From Conoideocrella luteorostrata (taxonomy: Eukaryota; Ascomycota; Sordariomycetes; Hypocreales; Clavicipitaceae), in contig JASWJB010000072.1 in the NCBI GenBank assembly GCA_032433595.1, positions 62,001 to 126,000 on the forward strand: a stretch of 64,000 nucleotides of DNA, in the 5' to 3' direction. Shown one piece after another: positions 35,541 to 44,705 of this stretch. The notes under the pieces are model-generated. The model searched no databases. It saw only the letters and a list, made by a program, of their open reading frames with translations, and was not told the DNA's origin. Numbering within the stretch: position 1 is the stretch's first letter; each line of letters opens with the position of its first letter. Both the position numbers and the translations under genes were made by a program.

Positions 35541-37104
35541 CTAAGGCCATCCGGCTCGTCCACCGCGACCGCCACGACCACCACGACCACGACGCCCAAG
35601 ACCGTATATCTGATCTCGTGTCTCGTTTCTCTCTTTCTTGGATCTCAAAAGGTCGAGCAGAGTCTTTCCTACCGGACCGGGGGCATCAGGATCCACCGTG
35701 TCTGGGCTACCCAGTGTCGTATTCACTGTAAGAATGCGCTGTGGAGATGTGGTATGTATAGGAGCGCCAGTCGAATAGCAGAATCGCAAATTCTGGTCCA
35801 ACATATTGAGATGAACTTTGCGGCCTTGAAATTGCCATTCGGTGAACTTGTCGAACTCTCCCCAGCCTAGTCCGTTAAGTGGTCCAACGGGACGATCAAT
35901 CTTAAACCCACGAGAAGTCGGAATCAAGCTGCGTTGAGCGGCGACATTGTCGTTTAAAAACCCTGGCTCTGCAGCACTCTTTGGGTTGTAAAACGAAACG
36001 ATATCTTTTGACTGATCATCGCTGGGGACCCATCCCTTCTCTTCCAAGATGGGAAATCCACCACGCCATGGCTGCTCTCCAAACAGGCGATAGAACAAAT
36101 CAGCACCTCTGGGGAAGAATTTGGCAGTGTCTTTATGTGGTGCATTGGTGGTGACAATATCCGCGGGTCGCTGACACTTGCGAGTGTCCTTCGAACTGTT
36201 TTCATCGTGGATGGAGGCGCCCTCCCGGGGACAATACTTGTATTCTGCCGTCTTCCGACGCATCTTCCGACGCGCCGCATTGGCAGCCCATGTCCTGAGT
36301 GTAGCAGGTTTGGCCGGATCGGCTTGTTCCGGATCAATATCTTTGGATTTGGCCTGAAAAACCAAGATATCAATAAATATGGAGGCTCAGTGGTGATTGT
36401 GAAGACTTACAGCAGTAGGTGAAGAATCTCTGACTTTCGCCAGTTCCATATTAGGAGTTGCCGGGTATGTCACGCCTGACTGAGTTTGCCCCACCATTGG
36501 ACTGCATTCCAGAGCAAAGGAACAGTCTGCCGTTTTGGCGACATGACTGATGAACTATGCAGGGGTCAGACAACGCATTAAATTGAAGTTTACCCGAGAG
36601 ACCCACCATATTGGACGAAGAGTCGTCGGCTTTCGCCGATTCATCATGAATGGCAGCAGCCTAATTGCTGTTAGAAGGCACGATGCCGGGATCACTAAGA
36701 AATGAGGCTTACAGGAGAGGAAACAGGAACGCTTGCTTTTGATGTCTGCTCCCTGAACTGGGACGGTGTCTGCGAACAAAGTTAGCACGCAGAATGAGCA
36801 GTCATCGTAGATATTAACATACCATTTGGATGAGACCAGCCTTTAGCAGATATCCATTCGCCTCGGTGCCGTCAAGAGCAGTTATGGCACGTGTTGCAAC
36901 GTCATGGTTGCCAAAGTCGACGCTTATCACTGGGCTTGCTTCAGCTACCCAATATATGAGAGCTCTCTTGAAGCCTGCATTTCGTAAAACAGCCTTTATC
37001 CAAGGCTTTCCCTCGAACCAATTTATGCCTTCTAGCTTAACGAGAGAACGGTTTCGAATGGCATTTTCGCAAAGCGCGATGTCGATACTGTGAGTAAAAG
37101 GCAT
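35541..37104 (-). CDS. RGG-box protein with RRM-like N-terminus, five exons
   Basis: Exons 37104-36823, 36769-36713, 36660-36607, 36554-36411 and 36353-35541 join to 449 aa. All four introns (53, 52, 52 and 57 nt, GT...AG) fall between codons. Residues 1-94 resemble a degenerate RNA-recognition fold: a hydrophobic strand ALIYWV, then ISVDFGNHDVATRAITALDG, which has the look of RNP-type spacing. A Ser/Ala-rich linker encoded by three tiny exons follows, then a Trp/Phe-containing domain (GADLFYRLFGEQPWRGGF). The C-terminus is an RGG box (GRRGRGGRGGRGGRAGWP). This suggests RNA binding, probably nuclear or ribonucleoprotein-associated. I do not know the family and cannot name a function. Confidence 0.7.
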
Positions 37105-37281
37105 TGCTGCATCAAGTCAGCGTTAATATAGTGTAAGGTAGAAGCGTCCCAGAATTGAATGGCGTGTCCTGTTGGCTTGATGGTCTCGAAAATTTTCTCT
37201 GTACGTTCGGTTGCTCCCAGCTTTTGGTTTTTCCTAAGCCTGGGATTTTATCACTACTGGTGGTTGAAGAAGAAAACTCAC

Positions 37282-37364
37282 ACTGTGTTCTTAGACTGTG
37301 TTCTTAGACTGTGTTCTTAGACTGTATTCTTAGACTGTGTTCTTAGACTGTATTCTTAGACTGT
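37282..37364 (+). repeat. 13-bp tandem array (ACTGT[G/A]TTCTTAG)
   Basis: Six consecutive 13-bp units plus five bases of a seventh are read directly. The array is cut by the inverted-repeat element and resumes at 37605 with ACTGTGTTCTTAG and weaker units to about 37650. Confidence 0.9.
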
Positions 37365-37603
37365 CAAGCGGGGGACAGTTCAACTAAGCCATCGAGGTGG
37401 CATTAACTCCGCAAGAGATAATGCTTCAGCGACCAAAAACACAACAAAAAAAAAAGCATAAATATTATAGAGCTTAATTAGCTATTTAGGTAATAGTTTT
37501 TATTAATAATAAGCTTTAATTATATCTATAGTGGGCGTTTGGATTAAAAGGGCTAATTGGACAATGTGGACGAAATGGCTCAGTTAAAACTGTCCCCCGC
37601 ATG
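37365..37603 (+). mobile_element. non-autonomous inverted-repeat element (MITE-like), copy 1
   Basis: The 239-bp element has terminal inverted repeats of about 27 bp (CAAGCGGGGGACAGTT at one end, reverse complement of CATGCGGGGGACAGTT at the other, both followed by AACT-AGCCAT). Its inside is AT-rich and non-coding. It interrupts the 13-bp array, with ACTGT on its left flank and again one base beyond its right end, which may be a 5-bp target duplication. It matches 46854-47064 in reverse complement, with about 30 extra bases near the left third. No transposase is encoded. Confidence 0.85.
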
Positions 37604-37831
37604 AACTGTGTTCTTAGACTAGACTGTGTTCTCACACTGTATTCTCACATTCACGTTCACGTTCTCCTACCTATGTCGCTCCAGCTACTTCTGCCACTCA
37701 ATTCAGCAAGTCTCTCACTGCATTCTGATTTACAACTGCTCGCCTCACGATTTCACCCTTCTTAGTTTGTCGCTAGAAAAGAACACACCAAACATCTAGA
37801 TGACCTAGTGGAACTTGTGGGTTGCATAGGG

Positions 37832-38019
37832 TGTTGTGGAGGAGGTATCGATACCACTTGCGGTCAAAATGCAATATATTTAATAATCTCTGTATATCTA
37901 AGAAGAGGAAAACAAGCCTAGGTGGAAGGCTCGATATCGCCGTATAAATATCGTGGCTGAAAGGTCACCACGTGATCCGCTCCCTGCTTCCTATTGTGCT
38001 TGACGGCAGGATTCCAACA
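37832..38019. repeat. LTR-like repeat, copy B
   Basis: The 188-bp segment begins TGTTGTGG and ends TTCCAACA and shares GGTATCGATACC, GCCGTATAAATA, GGTCACCACGTGA and TTGACGG with copy A at 29837-30031. It ends 194 bp upstream of the helicase start codon and contains a TATA box in the sense direction, so it may contribute to that gene's promoter. Confidence 0.5.
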
Positions 38020-38213
38020 GGTTCCTTTTCATTCTGAGGGAAGCTACGTTAACCATAAATACACGGTTCAAGGCTGACTAAAATCATCCTTGTCAAAGAA
38101 AATCCCTCCCCACGCAGCTGCCCTAAGGGTGCTCAAATTCACGCACAAATTAGTTACAAAACTATCTCAAAACCAGATTCCCGCTACCACAAAAGAATAT
38201 CAAGTCCACTAAA

Positions 38214-40506
38214 ATGGAAAATTTCGATTTCAACTTCTTCGGATTAACCAAACCTTTGCCTAGCTTTGAAAACTTGCGCAATGAGCGGGCACAACTCCCA
38301 GTCACTCGCCAACTGGCTGAATTTAAGGATTTGTTCTTGAAGAACGATGTCCTTATCCTTTCCAGTGGAACCGGGTCTGGAAAGACGACCCAGATACCAC
38401 CATACGTCGCATTCTTGAGCCGTCAGGGCAAGATTGTCGGCAAAATTGCCTGCACTCAGCCTCGACGTCTGGCAGTGACCAGAGTGTCCGAACGTGTTGC
38501 TCAAGAGGCTGGATGCAAACTTGGCGCCCAGGTTGGGTATCGGATCCGAGGTGAAGACAGGACCTCTGGGGAAACTCGACTGATGTTAGTTGAAGTTTAT
38601 TGATTTCTAGAAGCTCTGAGCTAATATCTCCTGCTAGTTATATGACTGACGGCCGTCTGGTCGCCCAAGCTTATGGTAACATAAGTTTTGCAGGCTACCA
38701 CACCATTATAATCGATGAGGCACACGAGTACAACGCCAATATATGCCTTTTACTGTCACTAGTTCGACGAGCCATTCAGCTGCGCCGGGGTCACGGCGGG
38801 GAACTCAAAGTCGTCATCATGTCTGCCACAATAGGCGTTGACAAGTTCGTCAAATACTTTGAAGGTCAAGCCAAAGTAGGAGCGTTACATATGCCTAGTG
38901 TAACCCACCCTGTTGAACTTCACTACCTCTACTCGGGGGAAACCCCAGGACTATAAGCACCTGTTCAGCCCAACGTTCCTGATTTCGTGGAAGCTGCCTG
39001 CCGGATGGCGGCTCACATTGTCGAGAACAAGAAGATGCCCCCAGGCAATATTCTCGTGTTCATGCCTGGTGTCCCTGAAGTTAATAAGACATGTCGCCGT
39101 CTTCAGAACAATGTAAAGGGGGTGCAAGCTATTCCTCTCTACTCGGGTCAATTGGAGGATGTCCAGAATGACATCTTTGAGGCGCATACTGGGTGTCGCA
39201 AGTGCATCGTCGCTACAAATCTCGCGGAGACTGGCATTACCATTCCTGATGTTGTCTTCGTTATCGACACTGGGAAGGAGAAGGTTCTTCGCTGGATGCC
39301 ACGCCTTGGGGCTTCCGAGGTTCGCGTACGTCCAACGGCAAAAGCCAATGCCATGCAGCGTATGGGTCGCTGCGGACGAACAAGGCCAGGAGTGTGCTTT
39401 CGGCTATACACAAGCAAGGACTATGATGATCTCCGCGACGAGCCAGCTCCAGAAATCCTCAACGAAGATGTCACGCCAATATTTCTCAAGGCACTAGCCT
39501 TCGGATTCACGGCCGCGAACCTTCCCTTCATCGACCAGCCCCCAACTGAGTGCGTTTTATATGCCGTTGAGCTATTATTTGACCTGTAAGTCATCATTTC
39601 CTCTTTCAATCGGAACAAGCATACTAACAGTATACAGCGGTTATGTCAACCAAAACTTGGAGATTACCGATGCCGGCAAACTTGCAGCTGGGGCACCCTT
39701 TGAACCCAACTGGGCGTATGCGATCTACCTTTGCAAATCGGAGTATCCTGAGTGTGCCATGCATGTTGTCGCATTGGCCGCATTGCATTCTTCCATGCAT
39801 TCCATTTTTGTGAGGCCATCAACACATCTACATGAGGCTTATAGATCTTTGGACCGTTTTGTGGATCCGATGTCCGACCATCTCACACAGCTCAACGCTC
39901 TCTACGCGTATGAGAATATGGAGAGCCTGCTTCCGGACGAGGATGAACTCAACCATTGGTGCTGGTTTCGATTCCTTAACCGCCGTGAGTTAGACAACGC
40001 CCTTTACGTCCGCGATATGTCCATCAAAAGTATGAATATAGATACTGGGTCGGGCGTACTTGACACTCAGGCTCGACTCAATGTCCGTAAGATTCTTGCT
40101 CAAGCATTCTTTCGGCAAACAGCATTACGTCGACCTTCCTCTAACGAGGAGGAGGTATTCTATCGAACAATTCATGGAAACCATGAGGCCTTATTAGGTC
40201 TGGAAAGCGTGCTAAAGACTGGTGCACATCCGTGGATCGTTTACAGCAGTTTCAAATTGGGTCAGAATCCGTATCTTGAACAAGCTACGGCTATTGATCC
40301 TAGGTGGATTGTGGTAAGTTCACTGAAGGTTATGATACACCAAATCATGCTGGCTGACGCGTGGCTAGGATCTCCCATACTTCCAGGATGACCGTTTAAA
40401 GAGGAACTGGAACGGTGATATCGTGCAAACCCAAGTAAAAAATGCGCTGGATGCAACGCGGGCCGTTGTCAGGGGAGGAAATGAGAAAAAAGCGCTTACT
40501 TATTAG
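38214..40506 (+). pseudogene. DEAH-box RNA helicase (Prp43/DHX15-like), interrupted by an in-frame TAA
   Basis: Four exons (38214-38584, 38638-39585, 39638-40313, 40369-40506) would give a 710-codon frame. The three introns of 53, 52 and 55 nt all keep phase. Motifs in order: I GTGSGKTT (near 53-59), Ia TQPRRLAVTRV, TDGRLVAQ, II DEAH (150-153), III SAT (186-188), ATNLAETGITIPDV, VI QRMGRCGRTRPG, then HA2 and an OB-fold-like C-terminus. Prp43-type enzymes release spliceosomes and act in ribosome assembly. Codon 230 (38954-38956) is TAA, with the same frame resuming immediately as APVQPNVPDFVEAAC. Reading -1/+1 around the stop suggests one inserted G near 38948 and one lost C near 38961. All other parts are well conserved, so decay is recent, or the two indels are sequence errors. 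The N-terminus is shorter than in the essential Prp43, so this is probably a paralogue. Confidence 0.8.
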
Positions 40507-41254
40507 CTGCTCTATTCCTACAGAAACCGAGCGGTACTGTTTTGAAGGACGCTCCCAGGAAAACCTGGCGATGCTTGTTTTGGAGGACGCTCCCAGGGAA
40601 ACCTAGCGATGTTTGTTTTGGGGGACGCTCCCAGGGAAACCTGGCGATGCTTGTTTTGGAGGACGCTCCCAGGGAAACCTGGCGATGCTTGTTTTGGGGG
40701 ACGCTCCCAGGGAAACCTGGCGATGCTTGTTTTGGAGGACGCTCCCAGGGAAACCTGGCGATGCTTGTTTTGGGGGACGCTCCCAGGGAAACCTGGCGAT
40801 GCTTGTTTTGGGGGATGCTCCCAGGGAAACCTGGCGATGCTCGTTCTGATCCGTATGGACTTGATAATGAAGATTTTTGGGCGGCCCCGATTTTAGGCGC
40901 TGATAATTGTACATTAATGCATCGTCTTGATCCAATCCAATGAAGCACAAGATTCGACGCCTCAGGTGCCTCTCCTAGCCTTGTCCCGGTACAATCTCCG
41001 GAGATCTAATTAGTTCACAGCATATCAGATCATGATAGTCCCAATTATTATAGCTAGAATGTGAGACATTCTTCCGGACAGTCGCAAGGGGAGTATATAT
41101 GACGACATCTACGACGAAATCGGTTACATTATCGACGGAATGCCTAGCTAAAATTGAACCGTAAAGAGGTCTGGTGCCTCGTTAAAGTAGCTAGAAATCA
41201 AGATCCTTTCCCACTGACCAAACTTATTGCGTTGATGATGACCAGAGTCAGATA
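40507..41254. other. helicase 3' region with minisatellite, then spacer
   Basis: The first 350 bp hold the 38-bp minisatellite. The remaining 400 bp before the stop codon of the next gene have no supported gene. Confidence 0.6.
40549..40852 (+). repeat. 38-bp minisatellite, eight units, with hairpin core
   Basis: Eight head-to-tail 38-bp units start at 40549, 40587, 40625, 40663, 40701, 40739, 40777 and 40815. The consensus begins ACGCTCCCAGGGAAACCTGG and continues CGATGCTTGTTTTGGRGG. Units alternate A and G at the R position (A,G,A,G,A,G,G), hinting at growth by a 76-bp dimer. Each unit holds CCAGG-GAAA-CCTGG, a 5-bp stem with a GNRA-type loop (AAAA in unit 1, a mismatch in unit 2). The array begins 43 bp after the helicase stop codon and would fall in its 3' UTR. 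The unit length is not a multiple of three, which explains the repetitive frames on both strands. Confidence 0.92.
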
Positions 41255-42460
41255 TTACGCAGCGGGCCGCATCCATACAGCCGTGGCCGGTTGGACGGGA
41301 TCAGCAGATGTCGAGCCTCCAGATGCAGGCACGCGAAGAGTGACCGCGGCGACATCCTGGATCTGTTCCCCATTAAAGCTTAAAACGTGGACTTTGCCGG
41401 ACTCGGCATCGGTGAGAGCAAGATAGTGAAGCGACGTGTTGTTGGGTGATGCGTTATTAGTTGTCCAAGGTGCAGGCTCAACTGCGTTGGCCAAGCCTCC
41501 ACTTGTGGGAGTCTCCCAGATATGAAGAGCATCTGTGCTCTTCAATTTGCCATCCGTGTCTAATTCAAAAACCGAAATAAAACCTCTCGTCTTTTTTGGG
41601 ATGCCTCGCGTTGATGCAAAGAGGTATTGGGGCTTTGTCTTATCCGGCCCGGTTGAGAATCGGACTTCATCACCAGTGTTTTCCGACATATTTTTACCCT
41701 TTGGCAAAGCGCTTGCACTCTGGATGTGCTTTAAACTAGTATCGATTCCGCCACAACGCTTGTCTATCTTGAAGACGTCGACCATGCTGCTGTGCTCGTC
41801 AATGACATATAAGATCTGACCGTTTGGATGTGGCCAGGTGTGTCGCGGGCCATCATTTTGCCTCGGGGCATCATGTTTTTTTTGACGCGAAAGAACACGC
41901 GGCTGGCTGTCATCGACAGAGAAAGTCCAAACCCCATTAACTCCGATATCCGCGACATATAGTGTCTTGCCGTCTGGGCTCAGATCACACCCGTGCGATC
42001 CGTGGCGAAGTCCTCCAGGTGAATTTGTATCGTTCCCGTGGCCGGCTCTGAAGTCTACCTCCTGAACCAAAGCGCCGAGTGCACCGTCATCCCCGATCCG
42101 AAACACCTCCCCCGTCTTACCGCCGACGCTGTAGAGATGAGAGCTGGAGCAAGTGACATAGCCTGGCAGCTCACGGACAGACATAGAATTTAGAAGCTCC
42201 AGCGCGCTATCCGAACCACCATTTCTGTAGGCGGCTACCCCCGGAGATGGCTCTGTCCAAGACGTGGCGTATAATGTTTTTTGGTTTGGTGAAAGGGACA
42301 GCCAGGAGTGAGGGCCGGCAGCATTGCTAATGTGCGTTACGTTGAGCTGTTGGAGATGCTGGTCAAAGTATAACGTATAAAGATACGGAACGTTGAATGT
42401 CCCCACGAATAACTCCATTGTCAACGGTTGTAGTTTATGGTTTGAACTTGAGGCGAACAT
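41255..42460 (-). CDS. carboxy-cis,cis-muconate cyclase-like 7-bladed beta-propeller
   Basis: A single exon of 401 aa runs from the ATG at 42460; the ATG at codon 15 (42418, MELFVGTF) fits the family N-terminus better and would give 387 aa. The repeated blade pattern of the lactonase/3-carboxymuconate-cyclase family is visible: LSLSPNQKTLYATSW, CDLSPDGKTLYVADIGVNGVWTF, HTWPHPNGQILYVIDEHSSMV, FASTRG, then PTSGGLANAVEPAPW. The Neurospora enzyme lactonises carboxymuconate in the beta-ketoadipate pathway of aromatic breakdown; related proteins have other substrates, so the reaction here is only likely. No other aromatic-degradation gene is adjacent. Confidence 0.82.
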   Translation of the reverse strand: MFASSSNHKLQPLTMELFVGTFNVPYLYTLYFDQHLQQLNVTHISNAAGPHSWLSLSPNQKTLYATSWTEPSPGVAAYRNGGSDSALELLNSMSVRELPGYVTCSSSHLYSVGGKTGEVFRIGDDGALGALVQEVDFRAGHGNDTNSPGGLRHGSHGCDLSPDGKTLYVADIGVNGVWTFSVDDSQPRVLSRQKKHDAPRQNDGPRHTWPHPNGQILYVIDEHSSMVDVFKIDKRCGGIDTSLKHIQSASALPKGKNMSENTGDEVRFSTGPDKTKPQYLFASTRGIPKKTRGFISVFELDTDGKLKSTDALHIWETPTSGGLANAVEPAPWTTNNASPNNTSLHYLALTDAESGKVHVLSFNGEQIQDVAAVTLRVPASGGSTSADPVQPATAVWMRPAA

Positions 42461-43331
42461 GGCCGTACTGAGCTTTAAATAATTTTATCAACCGAGATAA
42501 GGCGCCGGTGTGACACAGGTTTATTATGTGATAGTCCGAGCGGGATCTGCAATGCAACCCTGCTCTGCGCTCATCCCCACACGCAAGTGATCGCGACGAC
42601 GCGTTACAAACAGACTCTTCGGTTGCCACGATGACAATTTCACTTGGAAAATAGCACGGTATCTACTAAGAAAAGGAAATTTTCTCGCCTAATTATAGCT
42701 ACCGTGTGTACACAGACGGGCAAGTATGACTTAGCACCGCATCTTGGTAGGACGGTATTGAACGCTCAGTTGCCTCACTTCATCCAAAAATGACTCGCCA
42801 AATCTCTCAACTCGGATAGCCCCGCATATCCCCTCCCCAGACTCACAGACAATTGAGAGAAGACCTAAAGTTGCGTCGTATGAAGTGCTTGTGCTAGTAG
42901 CATGTGCAAGGGTGCAACCTTGTGCATTGACCAAACGGTCTAAATCCTTGCTAGCCAGGCAACCAGGTAGCACTTTGAGCCGGCGCATTATGCACAACGA
43001 AGCTTATTTGACCGCATGGCACAGAGCCCAGCAGAAGTCAAGTATACCGCCACGCAATGTGCCATTGCACGAGAGCTTGAAGCCATCGGCACTACCGGTA
43101 CGTGTTGAAGCGAGTTTGTACGGCAGTTACATGGCCAGGCATAACAAATGTAAGGTTATTATCCCTGCCTGCCGGCTTGATCGTAGGAGTTACTGGCAGT
43201 AGGCTCGGAATATACTGGCGTGGTGACCAGGAAGCCAAACTTGGTATTCGGCCTTGACGCATGATAAACTCTCATGCCGCGTCTCCTAATCACAGCGAGA
43301 AGAGCAGACTGAAGAGGAATTGGGTTTCTTC

Positions 43332-43565
43332 TCATAGGTTATCCAAGCTAGGTAGATATCGGAAAAGACTGGTCATATTTGGTGGCCGGATTGAGCCGCG
43401 AAGGACTGGAGGGGATCCGAACTTGCGTCCTTTCGGGTGAACGACCTCAGCGTCGTTGTCGATTAGCCAGTTGACGACATCTGTGTACCCATACTTGGCG
43501 TCGACGGACAATTCCGTCCAGTATAACCCGGCGATATGAAGATTTACAGAATCATCTAATACCAC
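43332..43565 (-). pseudogene. possible ankyrin-repeat relic
   Basis: A minus-strand frame of 77 codons reads AKYGYTDVVNWLIDNDAEV, which has the spacing of half an ankyrin repeat (A-x-x-G-x-x-x-V-x-x-L-x-x-x-x-A-x-V). No second repeat is found on either side. The call rests on one motif and is weak; it may be chance. Confidence 0.25.
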
Positions 43566-43632
43566 ATACTAACAGGACTCCTAGTTAAAATTATCTTTCA
43601 GAGGAAGTCTGGTTTTTCGCCAATTAGGTAGC

Positions 43633-43697
43633 GTCACAAAGAAATTGGCGCAGCCAGTGGCCAATTTTCATGTTCGGTTATAATCATTAAATAGGGC
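43633..43697. repeat. dispersed repeat, second copy of 30032-30094
   Basis: GTCACAAAGAAATTGGCGCAGCCAGTGGCC and on to TTAAATAGGG match the sequence following LTR-like copy A. Here no LTR-like sequence precedes it. Confidence 0.45.
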
Positions 43698-44705
43698 TTG
43701 TATCTACAGTAACATATAGAATTGAAGTAGCAATTTTACTGATCGGATGAATCGCAACTGTTCACATTAAGACATGCTCCACGAAGGAAGATGTCTTACT
43801 GGCCGTAGCTCCACCCACTGTCACAAAATGAGTCAACTTGTAACAAGGGGATATGATCTGACCATGGTTATCCGCAGCTGTTGCTGAAATACTGCTCAAA
43901 AAGTGGTGCTCAGGTCCACGAGTGATGACGAACCCTTGCCATTTGTAGCCGAGTAAGAAAAACAAGGGTAGAGAGGCCTGGCATATAGTTCACGACCACC
44001 AAAGAATGTTTCATTGCCCATGACGCTAATTCAACTGAAAAGAAATGTTCACTACGGGAAACAGGAGTGATCTGGCTACGGAAACGGTATCGATGTGGCT
44101 ACGGGAGAGGAAAGATTCCGCCGCAGGAAAACAAGTACAATGCATTGAAAATGGCCATCCTCATTCCTATTGCGGCGCGGATAGATAGTGGTGGCATCTG
44201 CGGCACCAGGAAATGCTGCGAGGCTTTCGACGGAATGACAGGAGATACGGTAAAGTTTTTAAGACCACCGAGGAATTCTTCGATGCCCATGACCTCAAGA
44301 AGTAGGTCTGATCACAATGCGCTCCTAGACAACTGCAAAACGGGAGATTAGGTTCTGTTATATCATGAATAGCAAATCGGAGACACCCCATTGTTTCTAG
44401 CCTTTGATGCACTTCATACAGTTGATTGAGGTGCGGGATTTGCTCTTGATCGTGAAAACGGAGGGTGTGTTTATTGCGTTATGCGGCCCCTTTGCGTCGC
44501 AATTTGACAAGTGAAATGAGAAGAGATAGATCAATTGAATAACCTTGCAATGTGAAAAGATCCATTTCCTGGACTGGATATTGACTAGGGAAATTTTTCC
44601 ATTTATACGTAGAATTCTTCTAACTAGCTGACTGTTCTAACATACCCGTCTTTTTCAATTTAAAGGCGGATCTAGTGCGAAAAAAGTGAAATTCCACGGT
44701 AATAT

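Larger units (their letters stand above)
37105..38213. other. repeat-filled intergenic region
   Basis: Between the RGG-box gene and the helicase lie a 13-bp tandem array, an inverted-repeat element inserted in that array, and an LTR-like sequence. The last 190 bp would be the helicase promoter. Confidence 0.6.
42461..44705. other. intergenic, weak gene relics only
   Basis: Over 2.2 kb separate the cyclase-like gene from the MFS gene. A short ankyrin-like frame (43332-43565) and a dispersed repeat (43633-43697) are the only recognisable items. Confidence 0.45.

Noticed and set aside
29683..38213. A single complete LTR retrotransposon between the two LTR-like repeats
   Set aside because: There is no gag, protease, reverse transcriptase or integrase frame between them, and the interior carries ordinary host genes.
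40496..40950. Repetitive frames of 78-150 codons on both strands
   Set aside because: They arise from the 38-bp minisatellite, whose unit length is not a multiple of three, so all frames stay open. No non-repeat protein sequence supports them.
43380..43470. Possible tRNA on the minus strand (GTTCGGATCCCC resembling a T-arm)
   Set aside because: No acceptor stem, D-arm or anticodon arm can be paired at the right distances.
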